The position numbers and the translations under genes are program-made. Positions 22,165 through 31,398 of a stretch of 64,000 nt of DNA are shown here, one piece after another. The stretch is from Defluviimonas salinarum (GTDB lineage Bacteria > Pseudomonadota > Alphaproteobacteria > Rhodobacterales > Rhodobacteraceae): positions 96,906 to 160,905 of the forward strand of contig NZ_JAPDOG010000009.1 in the NCBI RefSeq assembly GCF_026013545.1, written 5' to 3'. The stretch's first letter is position 1, and every line of letters begins with the position of its first letter. The notes beneath the pieces are model-generated. The model worked only from the letters and a program-made list of their open reading frames with translations. It had not been told where the DNA came from and did not search any database.

Positions 22165-22500
22165 CTACCGGGGCTCTTTCGGCGGCAGCGATTTCGCGAA
22201 GGCGAGCGCAAGCGTCATCAGCCGGCCGCGGCGGGCGTCGTCGGCCGCCGCCTCGTCCGAGAGGTCGATCATGCCGCCCATCTTGCGGCCCGTGAAGTCC
22301 ATGGGCGCCGCACCCGGCACCGCGAGGGCCGCGGCCTCGTTCGCCTTGCCGACCCGGAACATCGCGCCGCCCCCGTGGACGCCGCAGACCATGTGGCCGT
22401 CCAGCAGGAAGGCGAGCCCGCCGAACATCTTCCGCTCCGTCACCCGCTCGCCGGCCAGATCGTCGCGCATGAGCTGTGCCAAGCCTTCGTCAAACGCCAT
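22165..22500 (-). CDS. TfoX N-terminal-domain protein
   Basis: A 111-residue protein matching the TfoX/Sxy N-terminal domain alone: ERKMFGGLAFLLDGHMVCGV near residue 22 and FTGRKMGGMI near 69. In gammaproteobacteria TfoX controls competence; stand-alone N-domain proteins in alphaproteobacteria have no assigned role. Divergent from the trmJ-like gene, 62 bases apart. Confidence 0.85.
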   Translation of the reverse strand: MAFDEGLAQLMRDDLAGERVTERKMFGGLAFLLDGHMVCGVHGGGAMFRVGKANEAAALAVPGAAPMDFTGRKMGGMIDLSDEAAADDARRGRLMTLALAFAKSLPPKEPR

Positions 22501-22562
22501 CGCCGCCTCCTTGCGATATGGGTCGGTCCATCGTATCAGGCCGCGAAACCCACGGATATGCC

Positions 22563-23300
22563 ATGTCAGAGCTTCAGCCCGCCTTCATCCTCGTGCGCCC
22601 CCAGATGGGCGAGAACATCGGCGCCGCGGCGCGGGCGATGCTGAACTTCGGGCTCTCGCACATGCGGCTCGTCGATCCGCGCGACGGCTGGCCCAACCCG
22701 CGCGCCGTGGCGATGGCCTCGGGTGCGGCGGGGCGGGTCCTCGACCATGCCGGGGTGTTCGAGACCCTGCCCGAGGCGATCGGGGACTGCGCCTATGTCT
22801 TCGCCACCACCGCGCGGAACCGCGACCTGACGAAGCCGGTGATGACGCCCGAACGCGCGATGGAGCATGCCCGCGCGCTGATCGCCGCGGGGCAGAAGGT
22901 CGCCGTCTTGTTCGGCCCCGAACGCGCCGGGCTCGAGAACGAGGATGTCTCGCGCGCCAACGCGATCATCTCGGTGCCGGTCAATCCGGACTTCGCCTCG
23001 CTCAATCTCGGCCAGGCCGTGCTGCTCTGCGCCTATGAGTGGCGGCGACAGGGGGACGCGACGGCGCCGGAAGTGCTGGCACTCGCCGGGACCGAGCTGG
23101 CGCCGGCGATCGAGGTTGAGCGCCTCGGCGACCACTACGAGGAGCGGCTGGAGGAGGCAGGGTTCTTCTTCCCGGCGCAGAAGGCCGAGGGGATGAAGCT
23201 CAACCTGCGCAACCTCTGGAGCCGGATGCCGCTGACGCGGGCCGATGTCCAGACGCTGCACGGGATGCTGCGGCAGATCGTCCGTCGGCGGGATCGGTAG
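22563..23300 (+). CDS. trmJ: tRNA (cytidine/uridine-2'-O-)-methyltransferase, TrmJ type
   Basis: A 245-residue SPOUT methyltransferase. Residues 8-25 (FILVRPQMGENIGAAARAM) and the knot motifs VLFGPERAGLENEDVSRAN and ISVPVNPDFASLNLGQAV match TrmJ, which modifies position 32 of tRNAs. The C-terminal extension (about 165-245) is also TrmJ-like. Confidence 0.9.
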   Translation: MSELQPAFILVRPQMGENIGAAARAMLNFGLSHMRLVDPRDGWPNPRAVAMASGAAGRVLDHAGVFETLPEAIGDCAYVFATTARNRDLTKPVMTPERAMEHARALIAAGQKVAVLFGPERAGLENEDVSRANAIISVPVNPDFASLNLGQAVLLCAYEWRRQGDATAPEVLALAGTELAPAIEVERLGDHYEERLEEAGFFFPAQKAEGMKLNLRNLWSRMPLTRADVQTLHGMLRQIVRRRDR

Positions 23301-23339
23301 GGGCACAGACCGATCGTTCCGGGCGTTGCCGCGCCGGGG

Positions 23340-24128
23340 CTAGTTGCACTGGTGGTAGGTGTAGTCGCCGTATTCGAGCCAGTTCTCGCCGGCGTCGCTG
23401 AACACCAGCATCTCGCCGCGATCCTCGAGCAGCAGCGCAACCTGAAAACCCTTCGGTACGGGGCTGTTGCCGAAGTAGCTGTACGCGGTCATCGCTCTTT
23501 GGCTCTCACCATTCACGGTGACGATGGCATCCCATTCACCGTCGCGCTGCGCGAGGATCGCGTATTCAATCTGCCGCGTGATGCCACCGCCACCGCAATA
23601 GACGATGCCTTCGGGTGCTTCCATCGAAGCCGATTCCGTTGAGGCAGAGGAGGTCGGCGCCGCCCCGGAACCGCAGGCTGCCCGCAACGCGCGGACCGCG
23701 GCACCCGATCCCTTGAGGTCGAAGAGGCCGTAGGTGACCTCCCGGTCGATCATCGACAGGTTCAGCACCGCGTTTCGGGCGATCCCGTCGAGGACGAAGG
23801 AATGGTCCGCGGCATCAAGAAAGACGATCTCGACCGGGAAGTTGTCGACGATGCCGACGGAGGCGTTGTCCGAGCCCACCTGGAAGGCGCCGGCCTCGGT
23901 CGAGCCGTTCTTCATGAACCTGATCGACAGGCCCTGCTTGGCGACGATGTCCTGGGCGTCCTCGTAAGCCGCGGGGGCAAACCGGATGCGGTCGCACTGC
24001 AATTCGACCGTCATATCCCCCGATTGCACGAAAGCGTTCGGCGTCGGGGCGCCGCTAAAGCCCCACTCTGCCTGTGCAGGTCCGCCGGCAACTACAAGGG
24101 TGGTGAGAAGAATGGACCATTTCTTCAT
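23340..24128 (-). CDS. Exported protein of unknown function
   Basis: A 262-residue product with a clear signal peptide (MKKWSILLTTLVVAGGPAQA, cleavage near 20). Four or so cysteines (about residues 44, 151, 177, 261) could form disulphides in the periplasm. A Ser/Thr-rich linker near 155-170 separates two halves of mainly beta-type sequence; the second half (YCGGGGITRQIEYAIL) is not recognised. Composition is less GC-rich than its neighbours. Converges with trmJ. Confidence 0.7.
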   Translation of the reverse strand: MKKWSILLTTLVVAGGPAQAEWGFSGAPTPNAFVQSGDMTVELQCDRIRFAPAAYEDAQDIVAKQGLSIRFMKNGSTEAGAFQVGSDNASVGIVDNFPVEIVFLDAADHSFVLDGIARNAVLNLSMIDREVTYGLFDLKGSGAAVRALRAACGSGAAPTSSASTESASMEAPEGIVYCGGGGITRQIEYAILAQRDGEWDAIVTVNGESQRAMTAYSYFGNSPVPKGFQVALLLEDRGEMLVFSDAGENWLEYGDYTYHQCN

Positions 24129-24319
24129 AGTATGTCTCCTGTTGGTCGCAGGTCTGGTGCCGCGTCGCGGTTGGGGGCGAACTCCTACTAGTCCACAGCG
24201 AGCCCTTTAAGACAATTCCCTTCGGTATAAGCCATTGGTATGGGTGCGGGTGGCGTTCACGGGCACTTGAAGCTCGTTCGGCCGACGCCTAGTGTCCCGC
24301 GCGTTGAACGGAGGGGGCC

Positions 24320-25474
24320 ATGGCCGGCAAACGCAGCATCTTCGAGGACGTCGGGCAGGGGGCGAAACCCGCGGAAGGCCCGCAGGGCGGCATGATCGAC
24401 AAGGGCCGCGGCGGCGCGCGGGGGGCGATCCGGGTCTGGCTCGCGGTGCTCTTCGCGCTCGTGGTGGCAATGATCGCGGTGGGCGGGCTGACGCGGCTCA
24501 CCGACAGCGGGCTCTCGATCACCGAGTGGCGCCCGATCACCGGCGCGCTGCCGCCGATGGACGAGGCCGCATGGCAGGCCGAGTTCGAGAAATACCAGGA
24601 AAGCCCGGAATTCCAGATCCAGAACCGGCTGATGGATCTTGCCGCCTTCAAGACGATCTACTGGTGGGAATGGGGGCATCGCCAGCTTGGCCGGGTCATC
24701 GGCCTCGTCTGGGCGGCGGGCTTCGTGTTCTTCTGGGCGACGAAGCGGCTGCCCGCCGGCTGGACCGGGCGGCTTCTGGGGCTCGGGGCGCTTGGCGGGC
24801 TGCAGGGCGCGATCGGCTGGTGGATGGTGGCCTCGGGGCTGACCGGCCGGATGGTCGATGTCGCCTCCTACAGGCTCGCGATCCATCTCGGCATCGCCTT
24901 CGTGATCCTCGGCCTCATCGCCTGGTACATCCTGTCGCTCGCCCGGCGCGATTCCGAGCTTCTGCAGGCGCGACGGTCGCGCGAGGCAAAGCTTTTCGCG
25001 CTCTCGACCGGGGTGATGCATTTCGCCTTCCTGCAGATCCTTCTCGGCGCGCTTGTCGCCGGGATCGACGCGGGCCGTGCCTTCCCGACCTGGCCGCTGA
25101 TGGGCGAGAGCTTCTTTCCCGCCGATGCCTTCTATCTTCCCGACGGCGGGCCGGTGGTGCTGGCATTCTTCGAGAATCCAGGGCTGGTGCAGTTCACCCA
25201 CCGCATGGCGGGCTATCTTATGTTTGCCTTCGGGCTCTTTGCCTGGTGGCGTGCGCGCGGCTCGGCGCATCCGGCGACGCGGACCGCGTTCGACTGGATG
25301 GCGGCGATGCTCTTCGGGCAGCTCGTCCTCGGCATCGTCACGGTGCTCCATGCCGCGCCGCTGGCTCTCGGACTCGTGCACCAGTTGGGCGCGGTCGTGC
25401 TCTGGGTGCTGATCCTGCGCGCCCGTCACCGGGCGCAGTACCCGATCGTCGCAACCATAAGGGGCCGCAAATGA
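24320..25474 (+). CDS. ctaA: Heme A synthase
   Basis: Oxidises the C8 methyl of heme O to give heme A for cytochrome aa3. The 384-residue membrane protein has eight hydrophobic helices and paired heme-ligand histidines in EWGHRQLGRVIG and AIHLGIAF (first half) and FTHRMAGY and LVHQLGAVVLW (second half). GGLTRLTDSGLSITEWRPITG near residue 54 is diagnostic. The partner oxidase subunit ctaD lies at 46-48 kb. [11 protein letters not shown]. Its stop overlaps the next start (ATGA). Confidence 0.95.
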   Translation: MAGKRSIFEDVGQGAKPAEGPQGGMIDKGRGGARGAIRVWLAVLFALVVAMIAVGGLTRLTDSGLSITEWRPITGALPPMDEAAWQAEFEKYQESPEFQIQNRLMDLAAFKTIYWWEWGHRQLGRVIGLVWAAGFVFFWATKRLPAGWTGRLLGLGALGGLQGAIGWWMVASGLTGRMVDVASYRLAIHLGIAFVILGLIAWYILSLARRDSELLQARRSREAKLFALSTGVMHFAFLQILLGALVAGIDAGRAFPTWPLMGESFFPADAFYLPDGGPVVLAFFENPGLVQFTHRMAGYLMFAFGLFAWWRARGSAHPATRTAFDWMAAMLFGQLVLGIVTVLHAAPLALGLVHQLGAVVLWVLILRARHRAQYPIVATIRGRK

Positions 25475-26955
25475 CCGCCTTCGCCGCTCTCATGGCCTTC
25501 CAGCGCGAGACCGAGGCGCTGGCGCAGATCGCCGGCCGGCTGGGCTGGGACCAGGAGACGGTGATGCCCGAGGGTGCTGCCGAGCAGCGCGGCGAGGAGA
25601 TGGCCGCGATCGAGGGCGTGCTCCATGCCCGCCGCACCGATCCGCGCGTGGGCGACTGGCTCGACGCGGCCGAGGCGCCGGATCCGGCCGGCGCACGGGC
25701 GCTCGAGCTCATCGACCGCGCCTACCGGCGCAATGCCGCGGTCCCCGCGCGGCTCGCTTCGGAATTCGCGCGCGTCACGAGCCTCGCGCAGGGCATCTGG
25801 GCCGAGGCGCGGGCGCGGGACGATGTCGCGCATTTCCTGCCGACGCTGGAAAAGGTCGTGGCGCTGTCGCGCGAGAAGGGGCAGGCGCTGGCCGCTGCCG
25901 GGTTCGGCGGCGGGGATGCCTATGACGCGCTTCTCGACGATTACGAGCCGGAGGCGACCGCCGAGAGCATCGCCGCGATGTTCGACCGGATGCGGCCGCG
26001 GCTCGTGGCCCTGCGCGAGGCGGTTCTCGGCGCGGCGAACCCGCCCGCGCCGCTGACCGGGCAGTTCGCCGAGGCGCGCCAGATCGGGCTTGCCCGCGAT
26101 CTCGCCACGGCCTTCGGCTACGACTGGAGCCGTGGACGGCTCGACCTCGCGGTGCATCCCTTCTCCTCGGGGTCGGGCAACGATGCGCGGATCACCACGC
26201 GGGTCGTGGAGACCGACCCCTTCAACTGCTTCTACTCTACGATCCACGAGGTCGGCCACGCGACCTACGAGCTTGGCATCGATGCCGCGCATTTCCTCAC
26301 GCCGCTGGGTCAGGGCGTCTCGATGGGCGTGCACGAGAGCCAGAGCCGGATCTACGAGAACCAGCTCGGCCGCAGCCGCGCCTTCACCGGCTGGCTTCAC
26401 GGCCAGATGCACGCGGTCTTCGGCGGGCTCAGCATCGGCTCGGCCGAGGAGTTCTACCGCACCGTGAACCGGGTTTCGGCCGGCTTCATCCGCACCGAGG
26501 CGGACGAGGTGCATTACAACCTCCACATCATGATGCGCTTCGATCTCGAACGCGCGCTGTTCGGCGGCGGGCTAGAGGTCGCCGATCTCGAGGATGCCTG
26601 GAATACCCGCTTCGCGAGGGATTTCGGTGTGGCGGTGGATCGCCCGGCGCACGGGGTGCTGCAGGACGTGCACTGGTCGGTGGGGCTTTTCGGCTACTTC
26701 CCGACCTATACGCTCGGCAATGTCTATGCGGGCTGCCTCCATGCCGCCTTGCGGGCGGATCTGTCGGATCTCGATACCGCGCTCGGCTCCGGCGACGCGC
26801 GGCCCGCGACCGGTTGGCTTCGCGAGAAGGTGCAGCGTCACGGCGGGCTTTACCGCCCGGCCGAGGTGATCGAGCGGGCCTGTGGTGCCGCGCCCTCGGA
26901 GGAACCGCTTCTCGACTATCTCGAGGCGAAGTTCCGCGCCATCTACGGGCTCTGA
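25471..26955 (+). CDS. M32-family carboxypeptidase (Taq carboxypeptidase type)
   Basis: A 494-residue zinc metallopeptidase with the HExxH site in TIHEVGHATYELG near residue 258 and the M32 motifs FSSGSGNDARITTR upstream, VHESQSRIYENQLGRS and FIRTEADEVHYNLH downstream. It removes C-terminal residues from peptides in the cytoplasm. Start codon overlaps the ctaA stop, so it is translationally coupled, although no functional tie is obvious. Confidence 0.93.
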   Translation: MTAFAALMAFQRETEALAQIAGRLGWDQETVMPEGAAEQRGEEMAAIEGVLHARRTDPRVGDWLDAAEAPDPAGARALELIDRAYRRNAAVPARLASEFARVTSLAQGIWAEARARDDVAHFLPTLEKVVALSREKGQALAAAGFGGGDAYDALLDDYEPEATAESIAAMFDRMRPRLVALREAVLGAANPPAPLTGQFAEARQIGLARDLATAFGYDWSRGRLDLAVHPFSSGSGNDARITTRVVETDPFNCFYSTIHEVGHATYELGIDAAHFLTPLGQGVSMGVHESQSRIYENQLGRSRAFTGWLHGQMHAVFGGLSIGSAEEFYRTVNRVSAGFIRTEADEVHYNLHIMMRFDLERALFGGGLEVADLEDAWNTRFARDFGVAVDRPAHGVLQDVHWSVGLFGYFPTYTLGNVYAGCLHAALRADLSDLDTALGSGDARPATGWLREKVQRHGGLYRPAEVIERACGAAPSEEPLLDYLEAKFRAIYGL

Positions 26956-26958
26956 CCG

Positions 26959-28137
26959 ATGGCGCGGGCGGAGCGTCTCGGCGTCTGGCTGCTCGCGATC
27001 GGCCAGACGCTCGGGTTCGCCTCGCTCGTCTATGTCTTCGGCGCGATCCTGCTCGCGCTCGAATCCGGCAGCGGCTGGAGCCGGGCGGAGCTGTCGCTCG
27101 GGCCGACGCTGGCGCTCCTGACCCAGGCGCTGCTCGCGCCGTATTCAGGGCGGCTCGTCGATCGCGGGCTTGGCGGGCTTCTCCTCGGCGGCGCGGCGGC
27201 CCTGGGCGCGGCCTGCCTCATCGCGCTGTCGCAGGTGACCCATCTCGGCCTCTGGCTCGGTCTCTGGGTGGTGATCGGCGCGGCGCAGGCGGCGAGCCTT
27301 TACGAGACCTGCTTTTCCTTCCTGACCCGGCGGCTCGGCCGCGACGCCCGGCCGGCGATCATCCGGGTGACGCTGGTCGCGGGCTTCGCCTCGACGCTCG
27401 CGTTCCCGATCGGGGCCTGGTCGGGCGCCGAGTTTGGCTGGCGCGGGGCGCTTGTTACCTTCGCGATCCTGCAGGTGCTGATCACGGTGCCGGCGAATGT
27501 CGCCGGGGTGGCGCTGCTCCGGCGTGGCGAACGGCGCGGGGCGCCCCTTGTCGAGACGCCGAAGGGCGCGATCCGGGCGGCTTTGCGTCGGCCGGAGTTC
27601 TGGGCGCTCGCCGGGCTCTTCGGGCTGATGATGGGCAATCACACGATGCTCTTCACCTTCGCGCTGCCGGTCCTGACCGACCGCGGAGCGGCCCCCGGCC
27701 TTGCGGTGCTCGTGGCCTCCTCGGTCGGACCGATGCAGGTCGCGGGGCGGGTCGCGTTGATGCTTGGCGGGGCGCGGATCCATGCCGGGGCGGCGGCGCG
27801 GGCGATCGCGCTCGTCATGTGCGCCGCGAGCGTGGCGCTGCTTGTTGCCTCCGGCGAGGCGTGGCTTCTGTTCCTCTACGCGGTCTGCCAGGGATCGTCG
27901 ATCGGCATCGCCTCGATCCTCCGGCCGCTCCTGACCGCGGAGGCCTTGGGTTACGAGAACTTCGGCGCGCTGAGTGGCGCGCTGGCGATCGCGCCGCTGA
28001 CTGCCGGGGCGGCGGCGCCGTTCCTCGGGGCTTTGCTGATCGGGGCGGGGGGCGTGACGCTCCTGCTCTCGGTCACGCTGCTCCTCGCGCTCGGCGCCGT
28101 CGCGCTGGCCTTGTGGCTCAGGACGCGCGGGATCTGA
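26959..28137 (+). CDS. MFS transporter
   Basis: A 392-residue major facilitator protein with about twelve hydrophobic helices in two six-helix halves. The family loop after helix 2 is degenerate (SGRLVDRGLGG, near residue 57). The pattern resembles the monocarboxylate/oxalate-formate branch rather than drug exporters; substrate unknown. Starts 3 bases after the carboxypeptidase stop, third gene of the run beginning with ctaA. Confidence 0.83.
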   Translation: MARAERLGVWLLAIGQTLGFASLVYVFGAILLALESGSGWSRAELSLGPTLALLTQALLAPYSGRLVDRGLGGLLLGGAAALGAACLIALSQVTHLGLWLGLWVVIGAAQAASLYETCFSFLTRRLGRDARPAIIRVTLVAGFASTLAFPIGAWSGAEFGWRGALVTFAILQVLITVPANVAGVALLRRGERRGAPLVETPKGAIRAALRRPEFWALAGLFGLMMGNHTMLFTFALPVLTDRGAAPGLAVLVASSVGPMQVAGRVALMLGGARIHAGAAARAIALVMCAASVALLVASGEAWLLFLYAVCQGSSIGIASILRPLLTAEALGYENFGALSGALAIAPLTAGAAAPFLGALLIGAGGVTLLLSVTLLLALGAVALALWLRTRGI

Positions 28138-28162
28138 GCCTCCGGCGCTTGCCGAGGGCGGC

Positions 28163-28230
28163 AGAGGGGGCGCTGCCCCCTCTGCGGCTGCGCCGCATTC
28201 ACCCCCGGGATACTTGGGAAAAGAAGATGA
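28163..28230 (+). repeat. Hairpin plus CCGGGATACTTGGG dispersed repeat, copy D
   Basis: AGAGGGGGC (28163-28171) pairs with GCCCCCTCT (28175-28183) over a GCT loop; after 18 bases comes ACCCCCGGGATACTTGGGAA then AAGAAGATGA. It fills the gap between two convergent genes. Copies of the same design occur at 5.4, 14.9 and 17.3 kb. Confidence 0.62.
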
Positions 28231-28233
28231 GGG

Positions 28234-29022
28234 TCAGGACCAGTCGGGCCGGCGCTTTTCGAGGAAGGCGCTGATCCCCTCCTCGGTGTCGCGCCAGAGC
28301 ATGTTCTCGACCATGACGGCGGCGGCGTGGTCATAGGCGGCGGCGCGGGTCATTTCGATCTGGTCGTAGAAGGCGCGTTTGCCGATCTTCACGGCGGCGG
28401 TGAGTTTCTGCGCCACCGTCTCGGCGAGTGCGCGGGTCTCGGCGCCGAGCGCCTCGGCCGGCACGACCCGGTTGACGAGACCGACCTCGGCGGCGCGGGT
28501 GGCGTCGATGAACTGGCCCGTTGTCAGCATCTCGAAGGCGACCTTGCGCGGCACGTTTCGCGACAGTGCCACCATCGGGGTCGAGCAGAAGAGCCCGATG
28601 TTGACCCCGTTCACACCGAAGCGGGTGCCTTCGGCTGCAACCGCCATGTCGCAGGTCGCGACCAGTTGGCAGCCGGCGGCGGTGGCGATGCCCTGGACCT
28701 CGGCGATGACCGGCTGGGGCAGAGCGGGGATCAACTGCATCACCTCGGCGCAGCGGGCGAAGAGATCGGCGAAATAGGCGCGGCCCCTGTCGGGGGACTG
28801 CCGCCCGGCCTGCATCTCCTTGAGGTCGTGGCCAGCGCAGAACGCCTTGCCCGCGCCCTTGAGGACGATCGCGCGGATCGTGCCATCCCCGGCTAGGCGG
28901 GCAAACTCGGCCTTCAGCGCCGCGAGCATCGCGTCCGAGAGCGCGTTGAGGCTCGCCGGCGCGTTCAGCGTCAGCGTGGCGATGCCGCCGTGGTCGTCGC
29001 GCAGAAGGATCGGGTCGCTCAT
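28234..29022 (-). CDS. Enoyl-CoA hydratase/isomerase family protein
   Basis: A 262-residue crotonase-fold protein: SLNALSDAML near residue 24, the oxyanion-hole segment GKAFCAGHDLKEM near 57, and IATAAGCQLVATCDMAVA near 110. It resembles the ECHDC3-like branch. Of the two usual catalytic acids of true hydratases, the second is not obvious (FCSTPMVALSR), so the reaction is uncertain. Divergent from the thioesterase gene. Confidence 0.87.
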   Translation of the reverse strand: MSDPILLRDDHGGIATLTLNAPASLNALSDAMLAALKAEFARLAGDGTIRAIVLKGAGKAFCAGHDLKEMQAGRQSPDRGRAYFADLFARCAEVMQLIPALPQPVIAEVQGIATAAGCQLVATCDMAVAAEGTRFGVNGVNIGLFCSTPMVALSRNVPRKVAFEMLTTGQFIDATRAAEVGLVNRVVPAEALGAETRALAETVAQKLTAAVKIGKRAFYDQIEMTRAAAYDHAAAVMVENMLWRDTEEGISAFLEKRRPDWS

Positions 29023-29078
29023 CTTGTCATTCCTCGCCGGTTTGGCGAAGTCTAGGGGGACGCGGGAGGAGAGGGAAG

Positions 29079-29501
29079 ATGGCGACGGTGATGAACGAGG
29101 CCGATCTGGCCGCATTTCTGGTGCGGGAGTTTCCCCAGGTCGAGTCCGACTTCCGGATCGAGCGGCTGACCGAGGACGGGATCGTGGTGCGGCTCAAGGT
29201 CACCGACCGCCACCTGAGGCCGGGCGGCACCGTCTCCGGCCCCTCGATCTTCGGGCTTGCCGACGTGGCGGTCTATCTCGCGATCCTCGCGCGGATCGGG
29301 CCGGTGGCGCTTGCGGTGACGACGAACGGCGGCGTCGATTTCCTCAGGAAGCCGGTCGCCGGCGCCGACCTGATCGGCACGGCGCGGCTCCTGAAGCTCG
29401 GCCGCGTGCTCGCGGTCGGCGACGTGCTGATCCGCTCGGACGGCCAGGAAGAGCCGGTTGCCCGGGCCTCGATGACCTATTCGATACCGCCGCGGCGCTG
29501 A
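29079..29501 (+). CDS. PaaI-type hotdog-fold thioesterase
   Basis: A 140-residue hotdog protein with RPGGTVSGPSIFGLADVAVY (residues about 47-66), the helix and active-site region of PaaI-like acyl-CoA thioesterases, and a terminal SMTYSIPPRR. Next to the crotonase gene, it could act in acyl-CoA turnover. RBS GGAGGAGAGGG fits ATG 29079; ATG 29091 is a possible alternative. Confidence 0.85.
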   Translation: MATVMNEADLAAFLVREFPQVESDFRIERLTEDGIVVRLKVTDRHLRPGGTVSGPSIFGLADVAVYLAILARIGPVALAVTTNGGVDFLRKPVAGADLIGTARLLKLGRVLAVGDVLIRSDGQEEPVARASMTYSIPPRR

Positions 29502-29684
29502 CTCTGGCGGGGCGGGCGGTGGAAAATTGGGGTATTTTAATACCTATTTTGTAAGCCATTGAAAACGTGTGCTTAAATACGCAAACGCCCTCTTGACGGC
29601 GGCAAGCGAATTGCGGAAAAGCCCCCATCTGAATTCCGGGCGCCCGTGAGGCGTCCTTTCGATCCCGAACTCGAAGGGCTGACA

Positions 29685-30149
29685 ATGAAAACCTATACCG
29701 CGAAACCGGCGGAGATCGAGAAGAAGTGGATCCTGATCGACGCCGAGGGCGTCGTTCTGGGCCGCCTCGCCACGATCGTCGCCATGCGCCTGCGTGGCAA
29801 GCACAAGGCAACCTTCACGCCGCACATGGACATGGGCGACAACGTGATCGTCATCAATGCCGACAAGGTGCAGATGACCGGCAACAAGCGTGCCGACAAG
29901 CGTTACTACTGGCACACCGGCCACCCGGGCGGGATCAAGTTCCGCACCGCGGGCCAGGTGCTCGATGGCGCCCATCCCGAGCGCGTCGTGATCAAGGCGG
30001 TGGAGCGCATGATCTCGCGCAACCGTCTCGGCAAGCAGCAGATGTCGAACCTGCGCGTCTACGCCGGTGCCGAGCATCCGCATGAGGCGCAAGCCCCCGA
30101 AGTCCTCGACGTCAAGTCGATGAACCCGAAGAACACCCGGAGCGCATGA
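29685..30149 (+). CDS. rplM: 50S ribosomal protein L13
   Basis: A 154-residue product beginning [20 protein letters not shown], with [18 protein letters not shown] and [13 protein letters not shown] as family hallmarks. Binds 23S rRNA early in 50S assembly. First gene of rplM-rpsI; the preceding spacer holds GGTATT-TT-AATACC (29531-29544), an inverted repeat of unknown role, and a TTGACG at 29593. Confidence 0.98.
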   Translation: MKTYTAKPAEIEKKWILIDAEGVVLGRLATIVAMRLRGKHKATFTPHMDMGDNVIVINADKVQMTGNKRADKRYYWHTGHPGGIKFRTAGQVLDGAHPERVVIKAVERMISRNRLGKQQMSNLRVYAGAEHPHEAQAPEVLDVKSMNPKNTRSA

Positions 30150-30640
30150 GCATGGCCGACGAAATCAAATCCCTCGACGATCTGAAGTCGGCGGTCTCGG
30201 GCACTGCCGCCGCCGTCGAAGCTGAGGCTCCGCGTGAGCCGGTCCGCGACGAGCTGGGCCGCTCCTACGCCACCGGCAAGCGCAAGGACGCGGTCGCCCG
30301 CGTCTGGATCAAGCCGGGCTCCGGCAAGGTCACCGTCAACGGCAAGGACATCAACGCCTACTTCGCGCGTCCGGTTCTGCAGATGATCCTCAAGCAGCCG
30401 TTTCAGGTTGCCAATGTCGAAGGCCAGTTCGACGTGATGGCGACCGTCGTCGGCGGCGGCCTCTCGGGCCAGGCCGGCGCGGTGAAGCACGGAATCAGCC
30501 GCGCGCTGCAGCTCTATGAGCCCTCGCTGCGCCCGGCGCTGAAGGCCGCGGGCTTCCTGACCCGCGACAGCCGCGTCGTCGAACGGAAGAAATACGGCAA
30601 GCGCAAAGCGCGCCGGTCCTTCCAGTTCTCGAAGCGCTGA
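30146..30640 (+). CDS. rpsI: 30S ribosomal protein S9
   Basis: A 164-residue product with an N-terminal extension of about 35 residues (common in alphaproteobacteria), then [39 protein letters not shown] and the conserved tail [17 protein letters not shown] that touches P-site tRNA. ATG overlaps the rplM stop; a second ATG at 30152 is also possible. Confidence 0.98.
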   Translation: MSMADEIKSLDDLKSAVSGTAAAVEAEAPREPVRDELGRSYATGKRKDAVARVWIKPGSGKVTVNGKDINAYFARPVLQMILKQPFQVANVEGQFDVMATVVGGGLSGQAGAVKHGISRALQLYEPSLRPALKAAGFLTRDSRVVERKKYGKRKARRSFQFSKR

Positions 30641-30675
30641 TTTCGCTTCCGGCATCTGCCGGACCGCAAGATCTG

Positions 30676-30704
30676 GGGCGCGGCCTGCGGGCCGCGCCCT
30701 TTTT
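30676..30704 (+). terminator. Rho-independent terminator of rplM-rpsI
   Basis: GGGCGCGGCC (30676-30685) pairs with GGCCGCGCCC (30690-30699) over a 4-base loop, followed by TTTTT. Confidence 0.92.
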
Positions 30705-30835
30705 CGTATTTTCATGACGTGTTTACATTGTTGCGGCATTGACGCGCTCACGCGGATGTGTGGGGCGGGCCGATTGACGCAAGGCTTGGCATGCCCCCAT
30801 GTTCGTCTCATTGAGGCAGATAAAACGAGCAGAAA

Positions 30836-31090
30836 ATGCCCATCCAGATGTCCTACCACAGCTCCCTCGGGGGCTTCGATTTCCTTGCGCTCCGCAAGGC
30901 GCCGTCGGGCGCCGTCGAGATCGTCTATGACGATGGCGTCAAGCGTCGCATGGTGTGGCGCGTGCGGTCGCAGGCGCAGGAAAACGTGATCGGTGATGTG
31001 CTGCGCCACGCGGTCAACCAGACCCGGGTCCTGCCGGCGCTCTATTCAGAACTGAAGCGCCGCTCGATCGCGATCGAAGCGGTGGCCTAA
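30836..31090 (+). CDS. Small conserved-looking protein of unknown function
   Basis: An 84-residue protein, no recognised domain. It has a beta-rich first half (SYHSSLGGFDFLALRKAPSG; AVEIVYDDGVKRRMVWRV) and an amphipathic helix in the second half. No signal peptide or membrane segment. Codon use follows the neighbours. Lies between the rpsI terminator and the terminator of the opposing DUF1127 gene; ATG 30848 is an alternative start. Confidence 0.6.
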   Translation: MPIQMSYHSSLGGFDFLALRKAPSGAVEIVYDDGVKRRMVWRVRSQAQENVIGDVLRHAVNQTRVLPALYSELKRRSIAIEAVA

Positions 31091-31099
31091 GGCCGTACT

Positions 31100-31129
31100 A
31101 AAAAAAAGCGGCCGGGCAGGGCCCGGCCG
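31100..31129 (-). terminator. Rho-independent terminator of the DUF1127 gene
   Basis: CGGCCGGGC (31109-31117) and GCCCGGCCG (31121-31129) form a 9-bp stem with a 3-base loop. Read on the minus strand it ends in a run of eight T, as expected for a gene transcribed leftwards. Confidence 0.88.
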
Positions 31130-31169
31130 AGGAAAAGGGTCAGCCGTCGGGGAGGGACGGGACCCGGTT

Positions 31170-31388
31170 CTAGCGCCAGAATGGCGCGAGGACTTCGCGG
31201 TCGCGCGTGAGGCGGTCCACGCCGATATCCTTAAGGAGCCGGTCGTCGAGGCGGGCGAGTGCATGTCGGCTGCGGCGGCGTGCGGCCCAGGCCGCGATCG
31301 TCCGGTAGCCGAACTGGTACAGCACAAAAACCGAAACGCGTCCCAGGGGTGTGATTGCGTTCGGGGAAGGTTTTGCAAGCTGGTCCAT
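31170..31388 (-). CDS. DUF1127 small Arg-rich protein
   Basis: A 72-residue protein with the DUF1127 signature RRRSRHALARLDDRLLKDIGVDRLTRDRE near its end. The part before it is partly hydrophobic (VSVFVLYQFGYRTIAAWAA), as in other members. In Agrobacterium and Brucella such proteins affect RNA turnover, phosphate and carbon use; role here unknown. It faces a MocR regulator across an 85-base spacer full of short repeats, suggesting it is that regulator's target. Confidence 0.87.
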   Translation of the reverse strand: MDQLAKPSPNAITPLGRVSVFVLYQFGYRTIAAWAARRRSRHALARLDDRLLKDIGVDRLTRDREVLAPFWR

Positions 31389-31398
31389 GATGCACCTT